Under the pieces are notes generated by a model that searched no databases, was not told the DNA's origin, and was given only the letters and a program-made list of their open reading frames with translations. Both the position numbers and the translations under genes were made by a program. Shown here piece by piece: positions 1-8,365 of a DNA stretch of 29,770 nt. Positions within the stretch are counted from its first letter, which is position 1. Each line of letters begins with the position of its first letter. Origin of the DNA: an uncultured Veillonella sp. (lineage in GTDB: Bacteria > Bacillota > Negativicutes > Veillonellales > Veillonellaceae); NCBI GenBank assembly GCA_902478055.1, contig CABSJL010000017.1:1-29770 (forward strand), written 5' to 3'.

Positions 1-39
1 CTCGAAATGGCCATCCCGTTTCTTGATCATAATCTCCAT
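1..39 (-). CDS. Partial anaerobic ribonucleotide reductase, N-terminus only (probable)
   Basis: Thirteen codons read leftward off the window edge and encode MEIMIKKRDGHFE. The I-K-K-R-D-G segment resembles the first strand of an ATP-cone, the allosteric N-terminal domain of class III ribonucleotide reductase (NrdD) and of NrdR. An AGGGGA ribosome binding site lies at about 46-51, six bases before the ATG, which supports this start over the second ATG three codons in. A possible NrdR box upstream (see 143-178) fits NrdD. Only 13 residues are visible, so the family call is tentative. Confidence 0.4.
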   Translation of the reverse strand, partial: MEIMIKKRDGHFE

Positions 40-142
40 TACTGTTCCCCTTGAGTACTAAAATCGATAAAACTGTTAATTAAGCATATATAAGATTAGA
101 CCAAAAAGTATAAAATATCTTTAAGTTAAGTCTAATCAGAAA

Positions 143-178
143 AATAAGAAAACTACAATATATGGTAGTTTTCTTATT
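143..178. promoter_or_regulatory. Perfect 14-bp inverted repeat with NrdR-box-like centre
   Basis: Bases 143-156 (AATAAGAAAACTAC) are the exact reverse complement of 165-178, with an 8-base loop. The centre, CAATATATGG at 156-165, matches the published NrdR-box core CwAtATaTwG at 9 of 10 positions. A weaker 7 of 10 match is centred about 32 bp to the right (188-197), close to the three-turn spacing of paired NrdR boxes. It lies upstream of the probable nrdD. On the minus strand the hairpin is followed by a short T-rich run, so a terminator of a small minus-strand RNA is the alternative. Confidence 0.4.
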
Positions 179-230
179 AAGCTTATACATTATGTTACGA
201 TTATAGCGAAAAAAATCTATACATTCAATA

Positions 231-258
231 TTGACATTTAGAAAATTATAAATATAGT
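231..258 (+). promoter_or_regulatory. Candidate sigma-A promoter TTGACA-16-TATAGT
   Basis: A perfect -35 hexamer TTGACA at 231-236 is followed after 16 bases by TATAGT at 253-258. It points toward the flavodoxin gene and would give a leader of about 200 bases. A second candidate -10, TATAAT at 436-441, lies only 27 bases before the start codon and has a poor -35 (TTAAAA at 413-418). Apart from these elements and the palindrome at 143-178, I see nothing in the gene-free stretch 40-468. Confidence 0.4.
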
Positions 259-468
259 ATGCTTAAATTTATCGATATAGTTGTAAATGCTAGAAAGTAC
301 TATATGGGACGCATATATGATGATTTTGAATGATATATCACTTTTGAGAATAGTAAAATAGTACGTGTCAGTAAATCAAATTTCGTTCTATATACTATTG
401 TGATTTATTTTATTAAAAGCATGTCATATATGTCCTATAATAGATATATAGTAAATAGGAGGTAAGAC

Positions 469-984
469 ATGAAGTCTATTGTTATATATTCGTCCCTTAC
501 GGGAAATACGAAACAAGTAGCTGAGGCTATTACTGGCGTATTGCCAGCAGGTACACCATGTGTGTCTATGAAAGAATTGCCTTCCGATATAGCATCCTAT
601 GATCTTGTATTTGCAGGCTTTTGGGTGGATAAAGGAACGGCCAATAAAGAAGCTCGTGATGTACTCGCTACATTACATAATCCTCACATTGCTTTGTTTG
701 CCACAGCTGGTGTGCCACCGCAAATGGCACATGCCAAGGAAAGTCTCATCAATGCGGCGAACTGTTTGCCCGATGGCGTAGAGCCGGTTGGTACATTCAT
801 CTGCCAAGGTAAGGTAGACCCTAAGGTCATCGAAATGATGTACAAAATGTTCCCTAAGGGACATAGCCATGGCCAATCTGCTGATAGAGATGCACGACAC
901 AAACAAGCTGCAGTACACCCAAATGAAGACGATTGTAAAGCGGCACAAGAATTTGCAAAAGATATTCTTACAAAGCTTAATTAA
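469..984 (+). CDS. Flavodoxin-like FMN protein
   Basis: A 171-residue protein that begins with a beta strand and the FMN-phosphate loop S-L-T-G-N-T (residues 9-14), the hallmark of flavodoxins. The aromatic-rich G-F-W segment near residues 50-53 fits the first isoalloxazine loop. Flavodoxins carry one or two electrons between cytoplasmic redox enzymes. The tail beyond the core (about residues 110-171, with C-Q-G-K, paired Met and several His) is typical of the flavodoxin-domain group that includes BilS-like proteins rather than short electron-transfer flavodoxins, but I cannot assign a partner. It has a strong AGGAGG ribosome binding site and is a single-gene unit closed by a terminator. Confidence 0.75.
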   Translation: MKSIVIYSSLTGNTKQVAEAITGVLPAGTPCVSMKELPSDIASYDLVFAGFWVDKGTANKEARDVLATLHNPHIALFATAGVPPQMAHAKESLINAANCLPDGVEPVGTFICQGKVDPKVIEMMYKMFPKGHSHGQSADRDARHKQAAVHPNEDDCKAAQEFAKDILTKLN

Positions 985-989
985 TGAAT

Positions 990-1022
990 AAAAGCAGTAC
1001 CCCCTTACGGGGTACTGCTTTT
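990..1022. terminator. Bidirectional intrinsic terminator
   Basis: A perfect 14-bp stem (990-1003 with 1009-1022, AAAAGCAGTACCCC arm) and a short loop, with A-run and T-run on opposite sides. It ends the flavodoxin transcript on the plus strand and lies about 50 bases past the stop of the convergent membrane protein gene on the minus strand. Confidence 0.9.
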
Positions 1023-1074
1023 GTAATATTACAATAGGGTACTAAGTCTATATTGTATTTATAATACTTTCAAT

Positions 1075-2634
1075 TTAATTATACAGCACATTAAATTTAA
1101 GTTTACGTGTATCGAATTGGTTTATGAAGTACGATGTAATCAATAGCTTGTATCCAGTGCCTTCTATAATGACAGGATCAATAGCTGTTTTATCGACTGT
1201 AAGGAACTTATCATAAATATGATGCACCTCTGTTACTCCATTTGGTAAAGATACTTCTAGATCAAGACCATGGTTAAGGAATTTGAAGGAAATAGAGTCG
1301 AAGTTAGCCGATTCTACTTGGTATTCCTTAAGGTCTTGTTCGTATACAATTAACTCGATGTTTTCAATGTATTTATCGTAGCCTGCAATAGAGATAACCT
1401 TTGGTGCAGACAAAGCATCAAAATTGATATACTCGACGCGTCTGCCGTTCACTGGGGTTGTATCTGGTAGTTTTAAATCATCTACAGGTACATATGGTGT
1501 GCCATAGTCCGTGAAGTTAGGGTCAAAGGTAGCAGCTATTGGTAGGCTTGCATGCCATTCGCCATCAACTTTAGTATAGGTCACAAATTCACGATATGTT
1601 GTATAGCCTATGAATGGCGTCAAGAGAACAGTACCTAAGGCAAGAGCCATAACTGTTGTGTGTACAGAAGGTTTTAACCCCTTCACAAGAGAGTATACAT
1701 TGTGTACTAAGAAGATTAAATTGAATGCACTTACGTAAATCGTATTGAGCCAGAGAACTGGTTCATTGATCACACGTTTACCGATAAGAGCTAAGCACAG
1801 TGTAGTTAGCGTAATGAATAAGAAGCATAGGATTTGCTGTGTTCTGCTACTTTCACTAGATCTAAAGCTAGCCAAGTAGAATAGGTAGAAAATGGCTACA
1901 TACGGATAATAGGTGTAGAAGAAACGCGTATCCTCTCGAAGCCCTAACAGGATCAAGACTAAATAGATGTTAGCTAGAATGCCTGTAATAATGGACGCCT
2001 TTGGCAAGATAATGCCGAATACAACAGTAAAAAATGAGTTTGGTGCTGGAGGACCTGCGGGATCCTCTTTGTAAGAACATACCATAGATAGACAAATGAA
2101 CATATTAATGGATGCGAGTACCTTAAAAATGGTTTCTTCAAAGTTGAAGGGTTGGTCCACGATGATGAAGAAGAACCATAAACTCATGATGATAACAATG
2201 TTATATAGAGTAGACGTAACAAGGGTGATGCCAATCCGTTTGATGCGGTTAATGATTTCACCGATGTAGTGTTCACCAGGCGATGTGAAATACAAGGCAA
2301 TCATGGAGTACAGCCATAGGTACGATATATTTTCCGTAGCCAGTTCAATACCTCGCACATAGCCGTAGCTTTCGTGAATCATATAAAGGCCAACGCTGAT
2401 TCCGATACTTACCAAGGTATATAATATGGAAAACTTTCGAGCTCTTGTTATATAGCTTTGTAAAATAACGATAAAGAAATACAGTGAGTATAGCTTAATG
2501 TCGATTTCGGCAAACCAATCTTGTTCAATATACAACGGTGTACATGAAAATATGGCTGTTAATGCCAGTAATATAGGCGACTGTGTTGCTAGGTCCCGCA
2601 GCGAAGACCATAAATGTTTAATAGCAAATTTCAT
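1075..2634 (-). CDS. DUF4153-type polytopic membrane protein
   Basis: A 519-residue protein. About residues 20-350 are a string of hydrophobic segments (roughly ten membrane helices). About 160 soluble C-terminal residues follow, probably outside the membrane. The overall layout and the segment around residues 190-210 (C-S-Y-K-E-D followed by P-A-G-P-P) resemble DUF4153 proteins, a family without an established biochemical role. A GGGAGAG ribosome binding site precedes the ATG. The gene is divergent from the alcohol dehydrogenase at 2788 and stands alone. I cannot propose a substrate. Confidence 0.6.
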   Translation of the reverse strand: MKFAIKHLWSSLRDLATQSPILLALTAIFSCTPLYIEQDWFAEIDIKLYSLYFFIVILQSYITRARKFSILYTLVSIGISVGLYMIHESYGYVRGIELATENISYLWLYSMIALYFTSPGEHYIGEIINRIKRIGITLVTSTLYNIVIIMSLWFFFIIVDQPFNFEETIFKVLASINMFICLSMVCSYKEDPAGPPAPNSFFTVVFGIILPKASIITGILANIYLVLILLGLREDTRFFYTYYPYVAIFYLFYLASFRSSESSRTQQILCFLFITLTTLCLALIGKRVINEPVLWLNTIYVSAFNLIFLVHNVYSLVKGLKPSVHTTVMALALGTVLLTPFIGYTTYREFVTYTKVDGEWHASLPIAATFDPNFTDYGTPYVPVDDLKLPDTTPVNGRRVEYINFDALSAPKVISIAGYDKYIENIELIVYEQDLKEYQVESANFDSISFKFLNHGLDLEVSLPNGVTEVHHIYDKFLTVDKTAIDPVIIEGTGYKLLITSYFINQFDTRKLKFNVLYN

Positions 2635-2650
2635 AGATGTTCTCTCCCTC

Positions 2651-2671
2651 TATAAATATAAATATAAATAC
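2651..2671. repeat. Short AT tandem repeat
   Basis: Three and a half copies of the six-base unit ATAAAT lie between the divergent start codons of the DUF4153-type gene and the alcohol dehydrogenase. Because it sits just upstream of the minus-strand ribosome binding site, changes in copy number could alter leader spacing, but this is speculation. Confidence 0.5.
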
Positions 2672-2719
2672 CCCTCTTATTATTAGTATACCTGTTTTCT
2701 GGTGAAAGCCCTATGAGGT

Positions 2720-2748
2720 TTTACATGCTTTTAAATATCCTTTACAAT
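2720..2748 (+). promoter_or_regulatory. Promoter for the iron alcohol dehydrogenase, TTTACA-17-TACAAT
   Basis: TTTACA at 2720-2725 and TACAAT at 2743-2748 are separated by the ideal 17 bases, each one mismatch from consensus. They lie 39 bases before the ATG of the dehydrogenase. The same transcript probably runs through the two membrane genes that follow, since no terminator is seen until 5788. Confidence 0.55.
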
Positions 2749-2787
2749 AACACTAAGAACTAGTTTTCAAAGAAAAGAGGTTATCAC

Positions 2788-3960
2788 ATGGAATTCTCTT
2801 ATTTTTTACCTGTAAATATCCAATTTGGTTGGAATAAAGTAGATAATGTTGCTGAGTTTGCTGCACCGTACGGCAAGAAAGCACTTATTGTAACTGGTCG
2901 TACTAGTGCCAAAAAATCTGGTTTATATGACCGGGTGGTAGAAAAGCTTGATGCAGCTCATATCGGTCATGTATTGTTTGATCAAGTGGATTCCAATCCA
3001 TTGACCACAACTGCCTTAGACGGCGCTGCGTTAGCTAAATCTGAAAGCTGTGATATGGTTATTGCTATCGGCGGTGGTTCCATCATGGACTGTGCCAAAG
3101 GAATTGCCTTTATGGCGGTGAATGAAGGCGATATTAACGACTATATTTTCAACCGTAAAACAAGTGATAATGCATTGCCTCTTATTGTTATTCCAACGAC
3201 TTGTGGTACCGGCTCTGAAGGCAACGGTTTTGGTGTTCTTACTAATCCTGAAACAGGTGATAAGAAATCCTTACGCTGCAATGCTATTGTGCCAAAGGTT
3301 TCTATTGTAGATCCTGCTGTAATGGGTACAATGCCACCTCATGTATTGGCATCTGTAGGCTTTGATGCACTATGCCACAACATCGAGGCTTATACCTCTA
3401 AAACAGCACAACCTTTCACCGATGCGTTAGCTCATTATGCTGTAACCTTACTGGCACAATACCTTGTACCACTATATAAACATGTGAAAGCAACGGAGAA
3501 AGGAAAACCAGCTGTTCTCAACGAAATTCAACTTACAAAAGCTTGGGAGTCCGTTACATTAGCTAGCACAATTGGGGGCATGGTTATTAACACAGCTGGT
3601 GTAACATTAGCACATGGTATGGAACATCCAGCCAGTGGCCTTAAAGATATTACCCATGGTGTAGGCCTTGCTATTATTGAACCTGTTGCGGTGGAATATA
3701 CATGGAGTGCAAACCCTGATAAATTTAGTGCCTTAGCTCGGATATTTAACCACGGAGATGGTTCCGAACTAGGCGAAGCATTACGCCTAATCGTACATGA
3801 CCTAGACCTTACTACAAACCTTACAGAATTAGGATTTACGAAAAAAGACATTCCATGGCTCGTAGATAATGTATACGTTGTAGCTACAGGCAATATAGCT
3901 AATACAGTAGCTGAAATAAGCCGTGAAGATATTGAAGCGTTGTATAAAAAGATGTTTTAA
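2788..3960 (+). CDS. Iron-containing alcohol dehydrogenase (butanol dehydrogenase-like)
   Basis: A 390-residue group III alcohol dehydrogenase. The N-terminal half carries the dinucleotide-binding motif A-I-G-G-G-S-I-M-D and the P-T-T-C-G-T-G-S-E loop. The C-terminal half carries the metal ligands in D-A-L-C-H and in the A-H-G-M-E-H ... I-T-H-G segment. Such enzymes interconvert aldehydes and alcohols with NAD(P)H in the cytoplasm. The length and D-I-T-H-G motif favour the butanol dehydrogenase-like branch over PduQ; it is clearly distinct from the PduQ-type enzyme at 26706. It has its own promoter. The stop codon region is tandemly duplicated (see 3949-3981). Confidence 0.85.
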   Translation: MEFSYFLPVNIQFGWNKVDNVAEFAAPYGKKALIVTGRTSAKKSGLYDRVVEKLDAAHIGHVLFDQVDSNPLTTTALDGAALAKSESCDMVIAIGGGSIMDCAKGIAFMAVNEGDINDYIFNRKTSDNALPLIVIPTTCGTGSEGNGFGVLTNPETGDKKSLRCNAIVPKVSIVDPAVMGTMPPHVLASVGFDALCHNIEAYTSKTAQPFTDALAHYAVTLLAQYLVPLYKHVKATEKGKPAVLNEIQLTKAWESVTLASTIGGMVINTAGVTLAHGMEHPASGLKDITHGVGLAIIEPVAVEYTWSANPDKFSALARIFNHGDGSELGEALRLIVHDLDLTTNLTELGFTKKDIPWLVDNVYVVATGNIANTVAEISREDIEALYKKMF

Positions 3961-3981
3961 GTGCTGAAGATGTTTTAAGTG
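3949..3981 (+). repeat. Tandem repeat across a stop codon
   Basis: AAGATGTTTTAAGTG occurs at 3949-3963 and again at 3967-3981, an 18-bp unit. The first copy encodes the last residues and stop codon of the alcohol dehydrogenase. The second lies untranslated just before the next gene. Confidence 0.85.
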
Positions 3982-4002
3982 TTGTCATAATAGGAGAGAG
4001 TT

Positions 4003-4833
4003 TTGTTCGAAGGATTTTATGGCTTATTAACGGTTATGCTATGCGTGTTGTTTGCAATTGTGGTAGTGCTATTTAATATAGCGCCTATTACATATATTGT
4101 TTTTGGCATAGCCATAGTATCGAGTATATTTCTACAATATAGGCGCTTTAAGAAACAGTCCATATCTGAAAGTGCTCATAGCCGATTGGCTTGTGCTTTG
4201 TTTATTGTCATAACCCTTAGTATATCTTGGCTCGTAGCTGATTGGGTTAAGTATGATATTAATACAAGCGTCGATCGGTTTGAGGAGTTTAAGTACAGTA
4301 CAACTGATTGGAAACGGGGCTGGCCTAATAATAGCGAATTACCAGACGGACTTAAGTCTCCTGAGCAGCTTCCGGAAGGTATTGATAAGGTATCTATGGT
4401 ACGAACAGATATTGCTTGGGCTACTGCGTATCCTTATCGTTATGTAGTTTTAGAGGGAGACCCTAAAGTAATTGCTCAATATGAGGAAATTGCAAAGCAA
4501 AATGCAGCCTATATGGCTCAAATTGATAAATATAATAGGTTACTAGATTTTGAAAGTGGCGAAGTAAAGCGTTTTATATCGCATCCTAATAGTTATTACA
4601 TCATAGATAGCATTGAGGAGGAACCTCTAAATTTACCAAAACGGAGTTTTATAGAGTGGTTACGGTTTGCTCCTCGAAAAGAAACGAAAAGAGTGGTGAA
4701 CGACACCTATAATTCTACTGAAAATCATAGACTATATGTTTTTGTAGATGATGGGAATACTAAAAGACCTCATTTTGTGGAACTTCTGATCCGTAATGAT
4801 GGGACACGAGCTGTGTTTTATCAATCTAAGTAA
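4003..4833 (+). CDS. Membrane-anchored protein of unknown function, paralog 1
   Basis: A 276-residue protein that starts with TTG, supported by GGAGAG at 3993-3998. Three hydrophobic segments (about 7-26, 28-46 and 62-80) precede a soluble domain of about 190 residues. The basic stretch Q-Y-R-R-F-K-K between helices 2 and 3 suggests that this loop is cytoplasmic and the soluble domain lies outside. The domain shares with the next gene a W-x(n)-W-P segment, a P-E-x-L-P-E segment, a D-x-x-x-I-x-Q-Y-E-E segment and a terminal strand pair. I do not recognise the family. The spacing suggests cotranscription with the upstream dehydrogenase and the downstream paralog. Confidence 0.75.
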   Translation: MFEGFYGLLTVMLCVLFAIVVVLFNIAPITYIVFGIAIVSSIFLQYRRFKKQSISESAHSRLACALFIVITLSISWLVADWVKYDINTSVDRFEEFKYSTTDWKRGWPNNSELPDGLKSPEQLPEGIDKVSMVRTDIAWATAYPYRYVVLEGDPKVIAQYEEIAKQNAAYMAQIDKYNRLLDFESGEVKRFISHPNSYYIIDSIEEEPLNLPKRSFIEWLRFAPRKETKRVVNDTYNSTENHRLYVFVDDGNTKRPHFVELLIRNDGTRAVFYQSK

Positions 4834-4863
4834 TTTGAGTAGGTATTGTTGTGGAGATCGTAA

Positions 4864-5730
4864 ATGCAACAGTGTTTAATTTACTTGAAGAAATTGTTTT
4901 TTTCTAATCCTTATAAAAAGAGTATATGGTTTTTTATAATTCTTTGGGTATTAACATTTTTCTTCTCAGATTATATCTCGTATTCTGGGGTGTACTATCT
5001 GATTTTATTAATCGCCACGATTGTATTATTGCTTGAAAAATGTAGAGTTATTGATAGTGAGAAAACTGTACGTAAAAGATTTTTATCATATTTTTATGTT
5101 ATCTTTTTTCTGTGTATGCTTCCTACATTAGCTGTTACCTTAGTGTTTTCTGCTGTAGGATTATCCCATTATGATATACAACGGTGGCACTCTACATGGC
5201 CATCATCTAAAGCAGGTTATATTCCATTTCAATTGCAAGCGCCTAAGTCTTTACCAGAGAGTTTGAAAGTGGTTTCTTCTGCTGAGATAATAGGATTGGG
5301 TGGAAATCAAAGCTGTTTAGTATTAGATGGTGATAAAGCAACGATTTCACAGTATGAGGAAACTGTTAAATCTAATGCTTGGTATACGTTTATAAATGGC
5401 AGGGACAAGGATCCTACAGTTGAAGTACTTAATTCGTTTACATATCCAAAAGATAAAAATGTATTGGTTAGTGACATAGACAATTATTATGAGATTATCA
5501 CTATTCAACGACAAAATTGGAAATTATTTCCCTGGTTAATTGATGGTACACAGAGTGTCGGTGATGATTCTAATGAAGATTTTTATTATAGTACTCGAGT
5601 ATCAGCTGAGAAATATGTAGTATATGTTGTTTACCATAACTTTGATCAAGACCAGCCTAGAGTCATTTACTTTATGTTTAATCCGGAACGAACGCGAATG
5701 ATTACTGTAGATATAGATATGTATCATTAG
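4864..5730 (+). CDS. Membrane-anchored protein of unknown function, paralog 2
   Basis: A 288-residue protein with GGAGA ahead of its ATG. Its plan matches the preceding gene: three hydrophobic segments (about 20-36, 41-57 and 75-97), a basic loop before the third, then an outside-facing domain. Shared landmarks include W-P, L-P-E-S-L, V-L-x-G-D, I-S-Q-Y-E-E-T and Y-Y-E-I near residues 215-218. The two genes therefore look like a diverged tandem duplication. No catalytic motif is evident. The unit ends at the terminator at 5788. Confidence 0.75.
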   Translation: MQQCLIYLKKLFFSNPYKKSIWFFIILWVLTFFFSDYISYSGVYYLILLIATIVLLLEKCRVIDSEKTVRKRFLSYFYVIFFLCMLPTLAVTLVFSAVGLSHYDIQRWHSTWPSSKAGYIPFQLQAPKSLPESLKVVSSAEIIGLGGNQSCLVLDGDKATISQYEETVKSNAWYTFINGRDKDPTVEVLNSFTYPKDKNVLVSDIDNYYEIITIQRQNWKLFPWLIDGTQSVGDDSNEDFYYSTRVSAEKYVVYVVYHNFDQDQPRVIYFMFNPERTRMITVDIDMYH

Positions 5731-5787
5731 AGTTGGGCAGAGTTTGTATATAAAATTTGGAACAATACTTGAATATATAACTCAAAT

Positions 5788-5818
5788 AAAAGGTTATCCT
5801 GTAAGGGATAACCTTTTT
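5788..5818 (+). terminator. Intrinsic terminator
   Basis: A 12-bp perfect stem, AAAAGGTTATCC at 5788-5799 with its complement at 5806-5817, a 6-base loop and a T-run. It closes the transcript of the paralogous membrane genes. Confidence 0.9.
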
Positions 5819-5959
5819 GTTTGCAATAAATTTATTTCTAGCGTGAAAGCTAATAAACCTCACATTACTAGATATGAGTTTTATGTTATACTTTTATATA
5901 GAATAATATCGAATTAATAGAAGGCTAGTGGGCGTATTCTGTGCAGGCTAGAGATTAGA

Positions 5960-6997
5960 ATGAAAGATAAGTCAGTATTACCAATTGAGGAACAATTAAA
6001 TAGATTTCTTCAACCAAAATGCCTGATCCCTGGTGGTCTAGGCTTGTGGGAGGATTATTTCCGCAAGATTTGTACTGCTTGGGGTGAGATTTGTGGTGAA
6101 ATTCGACCTCAGCATATCATATTTTCTGCCGATAATGGTTGTAATATGGAAGGCTATGTAGGTTATAACTATGAGGTAACGCAAAAACAGTCGCGAAATA
6201 TGTTATTAGGTCGCTCGTCGGCGACGCAATTTTGTAACTTTAACAATATTCCATATGAGGTTGTGGATGTAGGGATTGCCTCAGATGATGGCATCGGAGT
6301 GGATCGCAAGGTCGCAAAGGGAACAAAGAATATATTGAACCATCCTGCTATGACTGAGGATGAATTTAATAGTGCCTTTCAATCTGGCTATGGACGAGTT
6401 GAACATTATGTAAAGCAAGGGATAAATCTTTTTTCCTTTGGTGAAATGGGACTCGGTAATACGACGACTTCTGCTTGTGTGTTGTCTGCTTTGACTGGGG
6501 CTGATCCCAGTGAAACAGTAGGCCCCGGTTCTTGGCCGGATAAACCAGATTTGATGAAACGAAAAATTGATTTTGTGCGCGCTGTATTAGATAAGCATAA
6601 GACTAGTATCGTTTCTGATAGTGAAGTTGAAAGAGTTCGTAAAATTGTAGCCCATGTAGGGGGATTTGATATTGCTGCTATTCTTGGGGCTATGCTCGCT
6701 TGTGTTGGGTTTAAAAAGCCTTTTGTCATTGATGGTTTTATTACATCGGTAGCGGCAGCTTGTGCGGTACATATGAATGATCGTGTTAAGGATTATGCAT
6801 TGCCATCTCATAACTCTCGAGAAAAAGGCACAGAGCTAGCTTTAGCAGAGTTAGATATTACACAAGACATGGTTCCTATTCAAGCCCACATGTCGATGGG
6901 GGAAGGCACGGGGGCCATCTTGATGGTACAAATGCTCAAAACTACACAGCATATGTTTGTAAACGTAGGGACCTTTTCAGATTTGATGAAATTATAA
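5960..6997 (+). CDS. cobT: CobT-family base phosphoribosyltransferase, copy 1
   Basis: A 345-residue homolog of nicotinate-nucleotide:dimethylbenzimidazole phosphoribosyltransferase, which moves phosphoribose from nicotinate mononucleotide to the lower-ligand base of a cobamide. The E-M-G-x-G-N-T-T motif is at residues 162-169. The catalytic Glu lies in G-E-G-T-G (Glu315, equivalent to Glu317 of Salmonella CobT). Unlike canonical CobT, the A-D-H-G loop reads A-D-N-G (57-60), and Trp192 sits in the G-P-G-S-W-P-D loop where the second copy and most relatives have glycine. The ribosome binding site is weak. A DUF389 gene follows within 10 bases. It could be half of an ArsAB-like heterodimer that activates phenolic bases; sequence alone does not decide. 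Confidence 0.85.
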   Translation: MKDKSVLPIEEQLNRFLQPKCLIPGGLGLWEDYFRKICTAWGEICGEIRPQHIIFSADNGCNMEGYVGYNYEVTQKQSRNMLLGRSSATQFCNFNNIPYEVVDVGIASDDGIGVDRKVAKGTKNILNHPAMTEDEFNSAFQSGYGRVEHYVKQGINLFSFGEMGLGNTTTSACVLSALTGADPSETVGPGSWPDKPDLMKRKIDFVRAVLDKHKTSIVSDSEVERVRKIVAHVGGFDIAAILGAMLACVGFKKPFVIDGFITSVAAACAVHMNDRVKDYALPSHNSREKGTELALAELDITQDMVPIQAHMSMGEGTGAILMVQMLKTTQHMFVNVGTFSDLMKL

Positions 6998-7006
6998 GGA
7001 GAAAGA

Positions 7007-8320
7007 ATGGAACTAAATAAATACTTTGATATACATTTTGAGCGCGCTGATGATGCAACTATTGCTAAAAGGTTGATAGGTGGGGCTAAGATTAAGGGAC
7101 CTGCGTTGGTTACCCTGATTCTCTCCATATTTATCGCCTCTATTGGGTTGAATATGAATAGTACGGCAGTTGTTATTGGTGCTATGCTTATATCGCCGTT
7201 GATGGGACCTATTTTAGCAACTGGTTTTGGCTTTGCTACGCTTAATTTTACAGTTGTAAAAAGCGGTATTTTAAGATTGTCCTTACAGGTTACGATTGCT
7301 GTTTTGGCATCTGCTTTATATTTTTATATTTCTCCCGTTCAGGCGGCTACATCTGAACTATTAGCACGTACAGAACCGAATATTTTTGATGTATTCATTG
7401 CTATATTTGGTGGGTTAGCTGGGATTATTGGGCAAACGCGTAAGACCTTAGATAATGTTATACCAGGTGTTGCGATTGCGACTGCACTTATGCCACCACT
7501 ATGTACGGCAGGATATGGACTTGCTAATGGAAATTGGCACTATTTCTTTGGGGCTGCCTATTTATTCTTTATAAATACATTCTTCATCTTCTTTGCAGCT
7601 TTTATTGTTTTAAAGGGTGTATATAGTTTGCCATTCCATAAACAAGCAGAAGAGGTTAATCGTCGTAACCAGTTAATATTTCTCGTGATTGGTCTTATTA
7701 TGGCTATACCAAGTATTTATGCAGGCTATGATATGACCATCAAGTATTCTGAGTCAAATCATATGGAGCAGTTTATTAAGAATGATATTAATCAAGAGGG
7801 ACGTCGACAGGTGATTGATTATTCATTGGATCAAACGAATAAGCTAGTAGACATAGTAGTTATAGGAGCTCCTGTGACTTCAGAGGAGCGAGCCCAGTTG
7901 GATGATAAGTTACAGAAAGATGAGTACTTGCAACCTTATACATTACGATTTGTTAATAGCGTAGATGAGCAAAAATCTGCTGTGGATAAGACGAACTTGA
8001 ATAAATCTTCAGAGAGTCTTGAAACATATAAAAACTTGAGTAATCTGTACCAGCCGACTTATCAATTAGTAAGTGAAACTATAAATACTATGAAAACGAC
8101 AGAAGCTGAAGCAAAGGCGTTATTCCCGTTTGTAAGCAAAGTGGAAGGCATGCCTTTGATAGATAATTTAGAACAGCCTAAAGCGAATCGCTATATGGTG
8201 ATTATCCATACCACGTCCACTGTATCTGATTCAGATTTGGAACGAATAAAAGCTTGGTTAGAGGCTAAATTATCAGCACCTGTAACTATTTCTGTGGAGC
8301 AAACAACGTCAACTTTATAA
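7007..8320 (+). CDS. DUF389 family membrane protein
   Basis: A 437-residue protein. The first about 220 residues contain the DUF389 signature S-I-G-L-N-x-N-S, then V-I-G-A-M-L-I-S-P-L-M-G-P-I, followed by further hydrophobic segments and A-T-A-L-M-P-P-L-C. A last helix near 222-240 is followed by a hydrophilic C-terminal domain of about 190 residues with two similar beta-alpha units. The family's function is unknown. It starts 10 bases after the CobT stop with AAGGAGA as ribosome binding site, so the two are almost certainly cotranscribed. Confidence 0.85.
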   Translation: MELNKYFDIHFERADDATIAKRLIGGAKIKGPALVTLILSIFIASIGLNMNSTAVVIGAMLISPLMGPILATGFGFATLNFTVVKSGILRLSLQVTIAVLASALYFYISPVQAATSELLARTEPNIFDVFIAIFGGLAGIIGQTRKTLDNVIPGVAIATALMPPLCTAGYGLANGNWHYFFGAAYLFFINTFFIFFAAFIVLKGVYSLPFHKQAEEVNRRNQLIFLVIGLIMAIPSIYAGYDMTIKYSESNHMEQFIKNDINQEGRRQVIDYSLDQTNKLVDIVVIGAPVTSEERAQLDDKLQKDEYLQPYTLRFVNSVDEQKSAVDKTNLNKSSESLETYKNLSNLYQPTYQLVSETINTMKTTEAEAKALFPFVSKVEGMPLIDNLEQPKANRYMVIIHTTSTVSDSDLERIKAWLEAKLSAPVTISVEQTTSTL

Positions 8321-8365
8321 TTGAATCTTTTGATTAGATTGTTTATTATATAGAGCGATATTTAT

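Noticed and set aside
5819..5959. Possible cobalamin riboswitch before the first cobT gene
   Set aside because: I looked for the conserved B12-box core and flanking stems and found neither; the space between the terminator and the ATG is too short and too AT-rich.
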